A stretch of DNA of 64,000 nucleotides from Nitrosomonas sp. Nm84 (GTDB lineage Bacteria; Pseudomonadota; Gammaproteobacteria; Burkholderiales; Nitrosomonadaceae). The notes beneath the pieces were generated by a model, which was given only the letters and a program-made list of their open reading frames with translations, had not been told where the DNA came from and did not search any database. This document shows positions 55,191 through 63,796 of this stretch, in pieces. The first letter of the stretch is position 1. Every line of letters begins with the position of its first letter. A program made the translations under genes and the position numbers. The stretch spans positions 1 through 64,000 of the forward strand of contig NZ_QJJP01000016.1 of assembly GCF_003201565.1 (NCBI RefSeq), in the 5' to 3' direction.

Positions 55191-55844
55191 CTAAGTCGCT
55201 TTTCTGAAGGTCAGGTTGATTCGATATGTGCCTGTTAAGGGATGGTAGGCTTCCTTGATTGGCAGCACACCGTGGTAGTGCAGCCTCGCCGGCCCTCCCC
55301 ATACCATGATGTCACCATGTGTCAGTTGCACTCGCACTGGCTTGTCCTCCCGACGTAAGCCACCCCACAGAAAAATGGCCGGAATTCCCAGCGAAACCGA
55401 GACGATAGGAGCGTCAAAGTCGCGCTCATTCTTATCTTGATGCAAGGAGAGCCTTGCCCCAGGATTGTAACGATTGACGAGGCAGGCATTCGGCTTGAAG
55501 TCGTTGAAACCGGCGCTTGCCGCTGCGTCTTGCGCCAATTTCACGAAAACAGCCGGCATGTGAGGCCAAGGTTTGCCGCTTTCCGGGTCTATCATAGTAT
55601 AACGATAGCCTGTGCGATCCGTGATCCAGCCATAAGAACCGCAATTCGTCAGCGCCACGGACATCCGGAAGCCGCCGGGAGTGACCATATGACGAAATGG
55701 AGCGTTGGTTGTAATATCGTGCAACGCTTCCAAAATAGCTACTTCATGCAGAGCCGCAAAGCCACGCAACACGATTGCGCCGGGACACAGCTCTTCCCGC
55801 TCTGACTGGCATGGTTCCATATCCTGAAACAGACTCAATGTCAT
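55191..55844 (-). CDS. alkB: DNA oxidative demethylase AlkB
   Basis: 217 residues from ATG 55844, matching the E. coli start (TLSLFQDMEP aligns with LDLFADAEP). The 2OG/Fe(II) dioxygenase repairs 1-methyladenine and 3-methylcytosine. Iron ligands His-x-Asp in SLHQDKNERD and His in RLHYHGVLP; 2OG-binding Arg residues in YRINLTFRK. MVTPGGFRMSVALTNCG and GKPWPHMP are AlkB signatures. It follows the upstream oxygenase gene by 10 bp in an ada-led operon. Confidence 0.95.
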   Translation of the reverse strand: MTLSLFQDMEPCQSEREELCPGAIVLRGFAALHEVAILEALHDITTNAPFRHMVTPGGFRMSVALTNCGSYGWITDRTGYRYTMIDPESGKPWPHMPAVFVKLAQDAAASAGFNDFKPNACLVNRYNPGARLSLHQDKNERDFDAPIVSVSLGIPAIFLWGGLRREDKPVRVQLTHGDIMVWGGPARLHYHGVLPIKEAYHPLTGTYRINLTFRKAT

Positions 55845-55854
55845 TTTTTCGCTC

Positions 55855-56613
55855 TCAGGTTGCATCGTGAAATATGATTCCGACGGTATAGCGATGGCCA
55901 GAGTGCAGGCGGCTGACGCCGTGTCGCATATTAACTCGATATATTCCACGCGTGCCTTGCACCGGCCGATAATGCACGGCAAACACCACCGCATCTCCCT
56001 GTCTGAAAGGAACAATCTCGGGGCGCGACTGCATGCGCGGCCGCTGCTCGGTCAATAGAAATTCGCCACCCCGGAAATCTCGCTCTGGCTCCGATAGCAG
56101 TATAGTGAGCTGAATCGGAAACACATGCTCCCCGTACAAATCCTGATGCAGGCAGTTGTAGTCACCGGGCTCATATTGCAATAGCAATGGAGTTGGACGA
56201 CGCTGGCCCGCCTCATGACACTGTTTAATGAATTCCGCATGCTCGACTGGATACTGAACATTGACGCGCATCATTTCATTCCAGCGATTTGCGATGGGTG
56301 CCAGCCACGGATATATAGACGTTCGCAGTTCCGAAATGATACCGGGAAGCGGATAGCTGAAATACTTGTATTCTCCCCGGCCGAAGCCATGACGCTCCAT
56401 CACGACGCGGCTGCGAAAAATCTCATTGCGCGGATAAAGGCCGGCCAATGCTTCGCATTCCTCAGGAGCAACGAGATTTTCGATGACCGCGAAACCCTGT
56501 GCATCCAAATTATCCGATATCCGTTTCCAATCGATGGCCTTTACAAGGTCAGCAATATCCCTAGCCGGTGTAATTTTTTGTACTTGCCTGCTCAGCTCGT
56601 TCATCGTATTCAT
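55855..56613 (-). CDS. 2OG-Fe(II) oxygenase family protein
   Basis: 252 residues. Double-stranded beta helix with HxD iron ligands in CLHQDLYGEH (about 155-164), the distal His probably in SRLHSGHRYTVGIIFHD and basic 2OG contacts nearby. It is not AlkB: the length and the KYFSYPLP and LLLSEPERDFRGGEF blocks fit the other oxygenase family often found next to ada. Its start codon overlaps the ada stop by 4 bp (ATGA), so it is translationally coupled with ada. Substrate not known; DNA or protein repair is a reasonable guess from the operon. Confidence 0.85.
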   Translation of the reverse strand: MNTMNELSRQVQKITPARDIADLVKAIDWKRISDNLDAQGFAVIENLVAPEECEALAGLYPRNEIFRSRVVMERHGFGRGEYKYFSYPLPGIISELRTSIYPWLAPIANRWNEMMRVNVQYPVEHAEFIKQCHEAGQRRPTPLLLQYEPGDYNCLHQDLYGEHVFPIQLTILLSEPERDFRGGEFLLTEQRPRMQSRPEIVPFRQGDAVVFAVHYRPVQGTRGIYRVNMRHGVSRLHSGHRYTVGIIFHDAT

Positions 56614-57710
56614 GCCTGTAACTCCCTAGCCGACATCACCGCCTCTTTCTCGAGCAGCGTGCGCTTGCGCTCCACACCCCAGCGATAGCCAGCCAGGGTA
56701 CCATCGTTGCGCACCACTCTATGACAGGGAATGGCGACTGCCAGCTTGTTCGTGGCGCAGGCCTGCGCCACGGCTCGCACCGCGGCTGGCGAACCGATAC
56801 GTCTGGCAATTTCTGTATAACTAGCGGTCTGGCCTACGGGGATCTCGCGCAACGCCTGCCACACGCGCTGTTGAAATGCGGTACCGCGGACATCCAGCGG
56901 CAACTCAAGGCCAATACCGGGCGCCTCGATAAAACCGACTACCCTGGCGACGAGCTGCTCGAAATTAGCATCTCCTCCGATCAGGTTGGCGCGAGGGAAG
57001 CTATCCTGCAGGTCGCGTACCAGCTTGTCGGGATCGTCACCAAGAAGAATGGCACAAATACCGCGGTCGCTTTGTGCCACCAGGATCGATCCCAACGAAC
57101 ATTCACCGATGGCAAAACGTATTTCCGCTTTGATACCACCAGCACGGTAACTGCTCGGCGTCATGCCCAGAATCTTGTTTGACTTCTCATAGAAGCGGCT
57201 GTTGGAATTATAGCCCGCATCGAAAATGGCGTCCGTCACGGCACTGCCACGGCCAAGTTCATCGCGTATTCTTTTTTCACGCAGCGCCGCTGCATACTGC
57301 CGGGGCGTCAATCCAGTAATTTGCTTGAATATGCGGTGGAAGTGATAGGCGCTCATGCCCACCTGCTTTGCTAGTGCATCCAGACTTGTAGCGCTTTCCA
57401 ATTCTTCAATCATGCGGCAAGCTTGGGTAACCCTCGCCGCATATTGCTCAACAAGTGATGGTCGATCAGGGTGGCAGCGTTTGCACGGCCTGAAACCCGC
57501 CTTCTCAGCTTCTTCGCGCGTGGTGTAAAAACCGATATTCTCCGGCCGAGCCAGACGGGCCGCGCAGGAGGGACGGCAGTACACGCCCGTGGTCTTGACC
57601 GTGTAATAAAACTTGCCGTCCGCCTCAGGATCACGCGCGACAATGGTGGCCCAGCGCGGGTCGCTAACTGTTTCGGCAGCGAGCCTTTCTTTCTTCGCTA
57701 ACGCATTCAT
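56610..57710 (-). CDS. ada: Ada bifunctional methyl-phosphotriester/O6-methylguanine methyltransferase and regulator
   Basis: 366 residues from ATG 57710, preceded by AAGGAGCAC; the longer frame to 57809 is disfavoured. The N-terminal zinc-binding domain carries the Cys residues of methyl-phosphotriester repair (YCRPSCAARLARPEN and FRPCKRCHP). AraC-type HTH occupies about 95-185 (MSAYHFHRIFKQITGLTPRQ). C-terminal O6-alkylguanine transferase with AIPCHRVV active site. Methylated Ada activates its own operon, so this three-gene unit is a self-inducible adaptive response to alkylation. Confidence 0.95.
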   Translation of the reverse strand: MNALAKKERLAAETVSDPRWATIVARDPEADGKFYYTVKTTGVYCRPSCAARLARPENIGFYTTREEAEKAGFRPCKRCHPDRPSLVEQYAARVTQACRMIEELESATSLDALAKQVGMSAYHFHRIFKQITGLTPRQYAAALREKRIRDELGRGSAVTDAIFDAGYNSNSRFYEKSNKILGMTPSSYRAGGIKAEIRFAIGECSLGSILVAQSDRGICAILLGDDPDKLVRDLQDSFPRANLIGGDANFEQLVARVVGFIEAPGIGLELPLDVRGTAFQQRVWQALREIPVGQTASYTEIARRIGSPAAVRAVAQACATNKLAVAIPCHRVVRNDGTLAGYRWGVERKRTLLEKEAVMSARELQA

Positions 57711-57810
57711 GATGTGCTCCTTTAGAAAGTTGCAGATTGATTTGATGCCAGTTAGCAATTTATCAACGTCAGCAATCGCTCGCACTCCGAGTCTTGCTTT
57801 CGAATTCAAT

Positions 57811-58218
57811 GATCAGTTAGCTGGTGGCAAACCTGATCGGCAATCGTTCTACCGCTGATCGTTTGTGTCAATACTTTACCGCAGGTTCCCACGATTCGGT
57901 TCCGCACCATAATTTATCTGCCTGATCTGTTCCCCTTTAATTCCTATAGCGCCTTGCTCCAGTGCGCCCGCAACTCGTTGTTGAGTTTAACCAGATCGGA
58001 TGACGGTTCAACAAAAACCATCCATCCCTGTCGCTCCGCATCGGTGTCAGAGGTCTATTCTGACGCAGGAAACAGCAAAGAAGAATCGATCTGAAAGCAA
58101 GAAGCGGAGTGCCGCAGTGAAAACATGCGGTTAACATTCATCCCAAGTCATCAGTAGTGTTGCTGTCGATGACCTACTTCACTTTCTTACAGCAACAAAA
58201 CGAAAGGAGATTAATATC
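57811..58218. other. 408-bp intergenic region with a gene fragment
   Basis: On the minus strand, about 57942-58055, a frame without start or upstream coding reads WMVFVEPSSDLVKLNNEL then RAHWSKAL and stops. It looks like the C-terminal end of a protein but lacks any start and is bounded upstream by a stop. The rest holds the ada promoter. No ada box is clear to me. Confidence 0.35.
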
Positions 58219-58659
58219 ATGTCACAAGCAAATAAAGAAATCGTGGGCCGCTGGTTCACCGAATACTGGCAGAAGGGAAATGTGGCGATTGTCGATGAAC
58301 TTGGCGCGGAAGATCTCGTGTTTAGCTACCCTATGCATGGAAAGCTGCACGGCCGCGAGCCGGTTAAAAAAATGCTAATCGAGTTTCGCGAAGCTTTTCC
58401 CGACCTTAGTTTCAAGGTGGTCGGTGACATCATTGCAGAAGGCGATTACGTAGTTGGGCGCTGGGAAGGCGGCGGCACCCATACAGGTCCGGCTTTCAGC
58501 GATCTGCCCGTCGGTTCCCTTCCAGCTGCAACCGGCAAGAAAATCCATTTTTCGGGAACAAGCGTTTTTCGCATCCGGAATGGCAAGGTTGCGGAAGAGA
58601 TCGGCCAAGAACAGGCGTTGACCGCGCTACAACAACTCGATCTGGTACCCACAAAATAA
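58219..58659 (+). CDS. SnoaL-like polyketide cyclase/isomerase-fold protein
   Basis: 146 residues with AAGGAG 8-10 nt upstream. SnoaL/ester cyclase family: NKEIVGRWFTEYWQKGN, then the pocket residues of DLVFSYPMHGKLHGRE, FPDLSFKVVGDIIAEGDYVV, the H-T-G block GGTHTGPAFSDLP, and VFRIRNGKVAEEIGQEQALTALQQL. The family includes cyclases and many ester-isomerising or uncharacterised enzymes. Soluble, no partners visible. Confidence 0.85.
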   Translation: MSQANKEIVGRWFTEYWQKGNVAIVDELGAEDLVFSYPMHGKLHGREPVKKMLIEFREAFPDLSFKVVGDIIAEGDYVVGRWEGGGTHTGPAFSDLPVGSLPAATGKKIHFSGTSVFRIRNGKVAEEIGQEQALTALQQLDLVPTK

Positions 58660-59392
58660 AGCTGAAAGGCACGCCTGGATGCCATCGAGTGTAGAGAGGG
58701 GAATTATGCTCCTCTCCCTGTCGCTTTTTCCCGGAAGCAACAGGGAGGAAACGGTACTATTTACAGATTCAAACAAACCACTTGATCAAAAGTACATAAA
58801 TGCACTGTTATCTGGAGATTTAAGTTTAAACAATCATGACTGGCTATACCATGTGGATCGGTCGCCGCCGTGCCGTACAAGCAGGCATTTTTCCACCGGT
58901 GAGCCGAAGGTTGCCTTCAATGTGTTCTGACTTGCGCCTGTCTCGCGCACCATATGGCGGGTCGAGACGCGGCCATGGCCCTGAACTGTTGTCACGTACG
59001 CGGATACCCAAGACTCCTTTTTTATCGTTCCAGTCTTTCGAAATCACGACATATAGCCTATCCGTAAAATCCTAAAATTGGTGAAAATGAAACGTCAGTC
59101 GATGTTTGGGTTGGCGCAGCCTGCAAATTTCTGTCACTGGTTGGAGAAAAATCAATCAATCTCCATAAACTATCTGAAATTTTAAAATGGGAAGAAGGCC
59201 CCTTTTTGAAATAAAAATCCAATTCCTATTTACTGCGCCGCATATTCCATTGTTTTTTATAATTCTAGAGACCTTTGCAGTATAGAAAGCAATGTTGTTG
59301 AAGTATTGTGTACGCTTAGGTACCATTTCAATGTACGTAGGGCAGCAAAATGGCAAATACTCAAATCGCAATAAAATTCTCGGAGTGAGATC
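58660..59392. other. 733-bp region without an intact gene; degraded fragments
   Basis: Two protein-like fragments lacking starts can be read. One is on the minus strand at 58844-59047 with WPRLDPPYGARDRRKSEHIE. The other is on the plus strand at about 59068-59214, with VDVWVGAACKFLSLVGEK and NLHKLSEILKWEEGPFLK followed by a stop. Neither is recognised. This looks like a graveyard of decayed genes beside the lysozyme gene. Confidence 0.4.
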
Positions 59393-60157
59393 ATGAAGAA
59401 ACTTATCGAATTGATGCGCATAGTTGCCGGCCAACCCACATTGCTTAAGTCGCTTGACAGCACCCAACTCATTGAATTGCAGACTGCCCTGATTACATTG
59501 GGTTACCCGGCCGGTGATATCGATGGCAAATATGGCGCCAAGACCCGCAATGCATGGGCAGAATTCTTGCACGATACCAATCAGGCTATCACGCAGGATA
59601 CTATTGATGCAGCAACGATTGCCAAACTCCAGGCAAGCCTGGACAATGCCGCCCAAATCCAGGGTTATGATTTTTCATCCAAGGCCGGAACCATAAACGC
59701 CATAAAGCAGGAATGTATTCGCCAAGGTATTGGCTTAAAAAGCCAGATTGCTTATGTACTTGCGACCGCAGATCACGAAACCAATCATACTTTCAAACCG
59801 GTTACCGAAGCTTATTGGCTAGCTGACCCGGATGCCTATCTAAAGCAGCATCATGCCGACTACTATCCATATTATGGCCGGGGATACGTACAATTAACTT
59901 GGGATTATAACTATGAAAAGTATGGAAAACTGATTGGTGAAGATCTGGTCCATCATCCCGAGTTGGCGCTAAAGCCTGAAATCGCTTTGTTTGTGCTGGT
60001 ACACGGATTTAAAACCGGCGCATTCACAGGTCGGAAAATTTCCGATTACATCAATGCGCACACCGCCGATTTCGTAAAAGCCCGGTATTGTATTAATGGG
60101 AAAGACAAAGCTAATGAAATCGCTGAGTTAGCGAAGAATCACCTTGCCAGCTTATAG
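59393..60157 (+). CDS. GH19-like lysozyme/endolysin with N-terminal peptidoglycan-binding domain
   Basis: 254 residues with GGAGTGAG 6-9 nt upstream. Residues about 20-75 resemble a PG_binding_1 fold (LQTALITLGYPAGDIDGKYGAKTRNA). Residues about 95-250 resemble GH19-type muramidase or chitinase-fold lysozymes: catalytic Glu candidates in TADHETNHTF and KPVTEAYW, then YYGRGYVQLTWDYNYEKYGK. No signal peptide, as in phage endolysins. No holin or phage structural genes are nearby, so this is either a prophage relic or a domesticated lysin. Confidence 0.8.
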   Translation: MKKLIELMRIVAGQPTLLKSLDSTQLIELQTALITLGYPAGDIDGKYGAKTRNAWAEFLHDTNQAITQDTIDAATIAKLQASLDNAAQIQGYDFSSKAGTINAIKQECIRQGIGLKSQIAYVLATADHETNHTFKPVTEAYWLADPDAYLKQHHADYYPYYGRGYVQLTWDYNYEKYGKLIGEDLVHHPELALKPEIALFVLVHGFKTGAFTGRKISDYINAHTADFVKARYCINGKDKANEIAELAKNHLASL

Positions 60158-60251
60158 TCGTCCTTGTCATCATCTGACACCAAGCGATTGGTATTGAATC
60201 CAGTGTACCGAAATCATTCGACTGCAAATTAATCGGATCCCACCATACCGT

Positions 60252-60674
60252 ATGCGTATCTCAGTAATCATCTGCCACTGCATACTCGCGTTCTGCATCT
60301 ATATGTCGAACATTCATCAGCCACAGGCCGAATTGATCTCTGAAGCGAGTACACTTTCGCCCAAACCGGACTTGAATTCTTCCACGGCATCCGCTGTGTT
60401 ATCTGAATTCGAAGGCCGCTATCAAGTCGGCGATACGATTTGCATCGTTGTTCCTGTCAAAATGGCCTTCGAAGTGAAGTGGCTCAAAGGGCAAGGGATC
60501 ATGCATTTTTTCTATAGCCAGACAACAGCGGATGGTAAACCGATATTTATCTCCAGAGACCTGGGACACGGGCGAGATCAGTTCATCTTTGATAATAATT
60601 CTTATAATTCCGGTCAATTCATCAGAGCCGACGGCAAGGCTTTTACTTTGAAAAGATTACCGGCAGACCGTTGA
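60252..60674 (+). CDS. secreted protein of unknown function
   Basis: 140 residues. N terminus with a hydrophobic segment (SVIICHCILAFCIYMSNIHQPQA) suggesting export. The mature part is beta-rich (GRYQVGDTICIVVPVKMAFEVKWLKG) and contains no recognisable motif. Its last codons and TGA stop (RCCGTTGA side) fall in the terminal repeat of a truncated MITE-like element, so the C terminus may have been altered by insertion. Confidence 0.6.
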   Translation: MRISVIICHCILAFCIYMSNIHQPQAELISEASTLSPKPDLNSSTASAVLSEFEGRYQVGDTICIVVPVKMAFEVKWLKGQGIMHFFYSQTTADGKPIFISRDLGHGRDQFIFDNNSYNSGQFIRADGKAFTLKRLPADR

Positions 60675-60715
60675 AAAACTATCCGCATTGCCGCTGCGGT
60701 GTTAAAAACAGAGCC
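60663..60715. repeat. MITE-like element, truncated copy 5
   Basis: GCAGACCGTTGAAAAACTATC and following 30 bases match the end and adjoining interior of copy 3 orientation; the rest is missing. The TGA in CGTTGA stops the preceding gene. Truncation may relate to the IS256 remnant immediately downstream. Confidence 0.8.
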
Positions 60716-61107
60716 ATGATTATTCTGGTGTATGACAAGAGAGGAGAAAGCGGTGTAATCTGTTGGTAAAGATCTCGGCAGATCGATCAATAAAAAGGGA
60801 AACACCGGAAGTGGCACAGAAAAAATGGTTCCGGTTGAGGGCTATACATTGCTGGCTGATGTCATTCAAGACATAAAATTCATTAACGGCGTTAAACAAA
60901 AATGGAGATCAAAAACAGCGAGCCGCTTGATTCTCCATACACCAGATTTGACTATAGCTCCTCGTCCTTCTCATACGCCCGCTCCTTCTTGCCGCAAACT
61001 TCACGGATTTAGATTGAGCAAGATTAGCACTTATCCGACTGTTCGAATTTGCGAGGTCACTTCATACTGTAAACAACGTCATAAATTCTTACAACTTACC
61101 CAATTCT
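60716..61107. pseudogene. IS256-family transposase remnant and surrounding gap
   Basis: At about 60799-60930 two frames read a mutator-type transposase C terminus: one has EVAQKKWFRLR and, after a frameshift near 60841, the other continues GYTLLADVIQDIKFINGVKQ. IS256-family transposases end in QKNWRRIRG-x-LAEVI-x-GVKF-x-DGI-like sequence. No start, no terminal repeats found nearby, so it is an inactive relic. The rest of this stretch shows no gene. Confidence 0.7.
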
Positions 61108-62958
61108 TTATTCCACTGTTACAGATTTGGCTAAATTCCGCGGTTTATCGACATCATTTCCTTTTCTCAGAGCCACATGGTAAGCCAACAACTGGAGTGG
61201 AATCGAATGAAGCAACGGGCTGAAAATACCTGCATGTTCTGCAAGCCGGATCACATGCATTCCTTCACTTTCTTGAATGCTAGAATCAGCATCTGAAATC
61301 ACATACAACTCACCTCCTCTGGCGCGGACTTCTTGCAGATTGGATTTGAGTTTCTCTAGCAACGTATCGTTGGGCGCAATGGCAATGATGGGCATTTCCT
61401 TGTCTACCAACGCGAGAGGACCGTGTTTTAGTTCACCGGCGGCATAGGCCTCGGCATGAATATATGAAATTTCCTTGAGTTTGAGGGCACCTTCCATCGC
61501 AATGGGATAATGTATGCCTCGGCCAAGAAACAACGCATGTTGCTTCTGAGCGAAAATGTCCGCCCATTTTTCTATTTGTGACTCAATCTGAAGTGTTAAT
61601 TCTATTGCCGAAGGCAAGTGCCGAAAGCCAGTAAGCATTTTCTGCTCGAGCTCTATTGGAAGCCTATTGCGCTGCTTCGCAAGTACAACAGTCAATACAG
61701 TCAAAACTGCGAGTTGGGTGGTGAAGGCTTTGGTTGATGCTACACCAATTTCTGGGCCTGCACGAGTAAGAAAGCGCAAGTCAGCTTGCCTTATCAAGGC
61801 GCTTTCCGGTACGTTGCAGATTGCCAGACTATGTCGATGCCCGCGCGATTTAGCATATGCCATGGCTGCTAATGTATCAGCAGTTTCGCCTGACTGGGAG
61901 ATTGCCACCACCAAGGTATTCGGATCCGACACGGATTCGCGATAGCGGTACTCGCTCGCGATTTCGACGCTGCAAGGTAACCCTGATATTGACTCCAACC
62001 AATATTTTGCTACTAGTCCAGCGTGATAGCTGGTACCACAAGACAAAATCAGGAGGCCTGTGGTGTCTCGAAAAATTGCTTCTGCTTCAGCGCCAAATAA
62101 CTGAGGGGAAATTGAATGGGCATTAAAGATCATTTCCAAGGTATTCGACACTGCAAGCGGCTGTTCAAATATTTCTTTCTGCATGAAATACTTGTAATTG
62201 CCCAGATCGATCGTTTCTGAGGTTAAATTACTTTCTCGAATGGGTCGAGTTACAATCTTCCCGAGAATGTCTTTGACGCAATTCAAGATACGGTAATTAT
62301 CGCTCGATAGTTCCGCCACATCTCCCTCTTCTAAATAGATCATCCGCCGGGTCACTTGCAACAGGGCTGATGCGTCCGAAGCAGCATAATTGCCATTCTC
62401 ACTGAGCCCTAGCAATAATGGCGCTCCTTTACGTGCCGCAATGATACGATCGGGACGTTTTTCTTCAACCACTACAATCGCGTAAGCACCTTGCAGTTTT
62501 GATACAGCCAAGCAAACAGCTTCCAATAAATCGTCAGTTTGTTCCAAATATTCTGAAATGAGATGAGCAATGACTTCTGTATCGGTATCGGATAAAAACT
62601 CAAATCCTTTTTTCTGTAACCGTTGCCGAATGACGTCATTGTTTTCGATAATGCCATTATGTACCACAGCAATTTTTCTCTCTTTCCCAGAAAAATGCGG
62701 ATGAGCATTACGTTCGCAAGGCATCCCATGAGTCGCCCATCGTGTATGGGCAATCCCGACCGATCCCGCTGTGCCTTCGATATTGGCAAGCTTCATCAAT
62801 TCTGAAACACGGTTGGTCGTGCGTAGTCTTTGTAAGCCATTCGCATCTGCCACTGCCATGCCCGCAGAATCGTACCCTCGATACTCTAATTTCATCAGTC
62901 CCTCTAGTAGAACAGGGACCACGTTATTTCTCGCTATTGCACCAACTATCCCACACAT
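61108..62958 (-). CDS. glmS: glutamine-fructose-6-phosphate aminotransferase
   Basis: 616 residues, full length. It makes glucosamine-6-phosphate, first step of peptidoglycan and LPS amino-sugar synthesis. Nucleophilic Cys directly after Met1 (MCGIVGAI), glutaminase block RWATHGMPCERNAHPH, and two SIS domains with sugar-phosphate sites (LSCGTSYHAGLVAKYWLE, SQSGETADTLAAM, ISQSG) and C-terminal KPRNLAKSVTVE. ATG follows TATTTGT; a weak ribosome site. The glmS ribozyme of Firmicutes is not present. GlmU is not adjacent. Confidence 0.97.
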   Translation of the reverse strand: MCGIVGAIARNNVVPVLLEGLMKLEYRGYDSAGMAVADANGLQRLRTTNRVSELMKLANIEGTAGSVGIAHTRWATHGMPCERNAHPHFSGKERKIAVVHNGIIENNDVIRQRLQKKGFEFLSDTDTEVIAHLISEYLEQTDDLLEAVCLAVSKLQGAYAIVVVEEKRPDRIIAARKGAPLLLGLSENGNYAASDASALLQVTRRMIYLEEGDVAELSSDNYRILNCVKDILGKIVTRPIRESNLTSETIDLGNYKYFMQKEIFEQPLAVSNTLEMIFNAHSISPQLFGAEAEAIFRDTTGLLILSCGTSYHAGLVAKYWLESISGLPCSVEIASEYRYRESVSDPNTLVVAISQSGETADTLAAMAYAKSRGHRHSLAICNVPESALIRQADLRFLTRAGPEIGVASTKAFTTQLAVLTVLTVVLAKQRNRLPIELEQKMLTGFRHLPSAIELTLQIESQIEKWADIFAQKQHALFLGRGIHYPIAMEGALKLKEISYIHAEAYAAGELKHGPLALVDKEMPIIAIAPNDTLLEKLKSNLQEVRARGGELYVISDADSSIQESEGMHVIRLAEHAGIFSPLLHSIPLQLLAYHVALRKGNDVDKPRNLAKSVTVE

Positions 62959-63439
62959 ACAAATATCCTTTCATTATTCTTTAGCCATATAATGCAATAT
63001 CTGCCTGGCCTAGCATTAATAAGCATTTAAGCTATATTGGAAATAGCTTATTTTGTTATGAAGATTGTTCAATTCTGAACTTTCCGATTCATCCATTAAG
63101 GAACTCATTGGGAAATAGGTTCGCGTATTCTAAACGAGTAAAAGGCTAAAGCTTTTTCATTATTAAATAAATTGGCTAATTGCTTATTTCTTTCTAAGCA
63201 TTTACTTATGAAAGTACTGAATAACTAGATAGAGTTTATTAATAAATCATAACTATATGATTAAATTTATAAATAATATGTTTTTTGGCAAAATAGTGCA
63301 CGTAAATACGTGAATTAACACCCAAAGCCGTGTACTATGATACGTTATATCAGCCAGAAAACTGCCCCTAGAAGGATTTGATACACCGCCAAGGATGATT
63401 CTTAATCCCAATAGTCGCTGAGTAAAACTGAGAGATTGC
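62959..63439. other. 481-bp intergenic region, no gene seen
   Basis: AT-rich region upstream of glmS, containing its promoter. All frames are short; no conserved RNA element recognised. Confidence 0.5.
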
Positions 63440-63796
63440 ATACCGTGGGATGGGTTGTCCGAAGTTACAATAGACGTTATGTTCAAGGGCAAGGTCAGTA
63501 TTGCAGCCACATATTCAGAACATACTGGTTGAGTATGGCTGCGCAGCTCAATGAGCAGAAAAGGAAACTGCTGGGATAACGTTCCCATTGCGAGCCTGTG
63601 GGGATCGTTGAAGGTAGGCAGATTGTATGGAATGCGATTTGAAACACGCCGTCAGGCAATGGATGAAGTAATTGATTGGCTTAACTACTACAACCACAGG
63701 AGATTGCATTCGACACTGAATTACATCAGTCCAATGAAGTTTGAGCAAAATTGGCTTGTGGCACAGTTGGGAAAAATCGCATATTACGCGCGCTAA
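63440..63796 (+). pseudogene. IS3-family transposase remnant (orfB C terminus)
   Basis: From 63551 a frame reads the IS3 OrfB end: SRKGNCWDN, WGSLKVGRLYGM, then YYNHRRLHSTLNYISPMKFE. The catalytic Glu expected in N-x-P-x-E-S is replaced by Ala (NVPIASLWGS), so the DDE triad is broken. Upstream, matching fragments (GQYCSHIFRT and LVEYGCAA) lie in other frames, showing at least two frameshifts. No N terminus, inverted repeats or orfA nearby. Inactive relic. Confidence 0.85.

Noticed and set aside
61108..62958. glmS ribozyme or Tn7 attachment feature
   Set aside because: The ribozyme is confined to Gram-positive lineages and no such leader or Tn7 end is visible.
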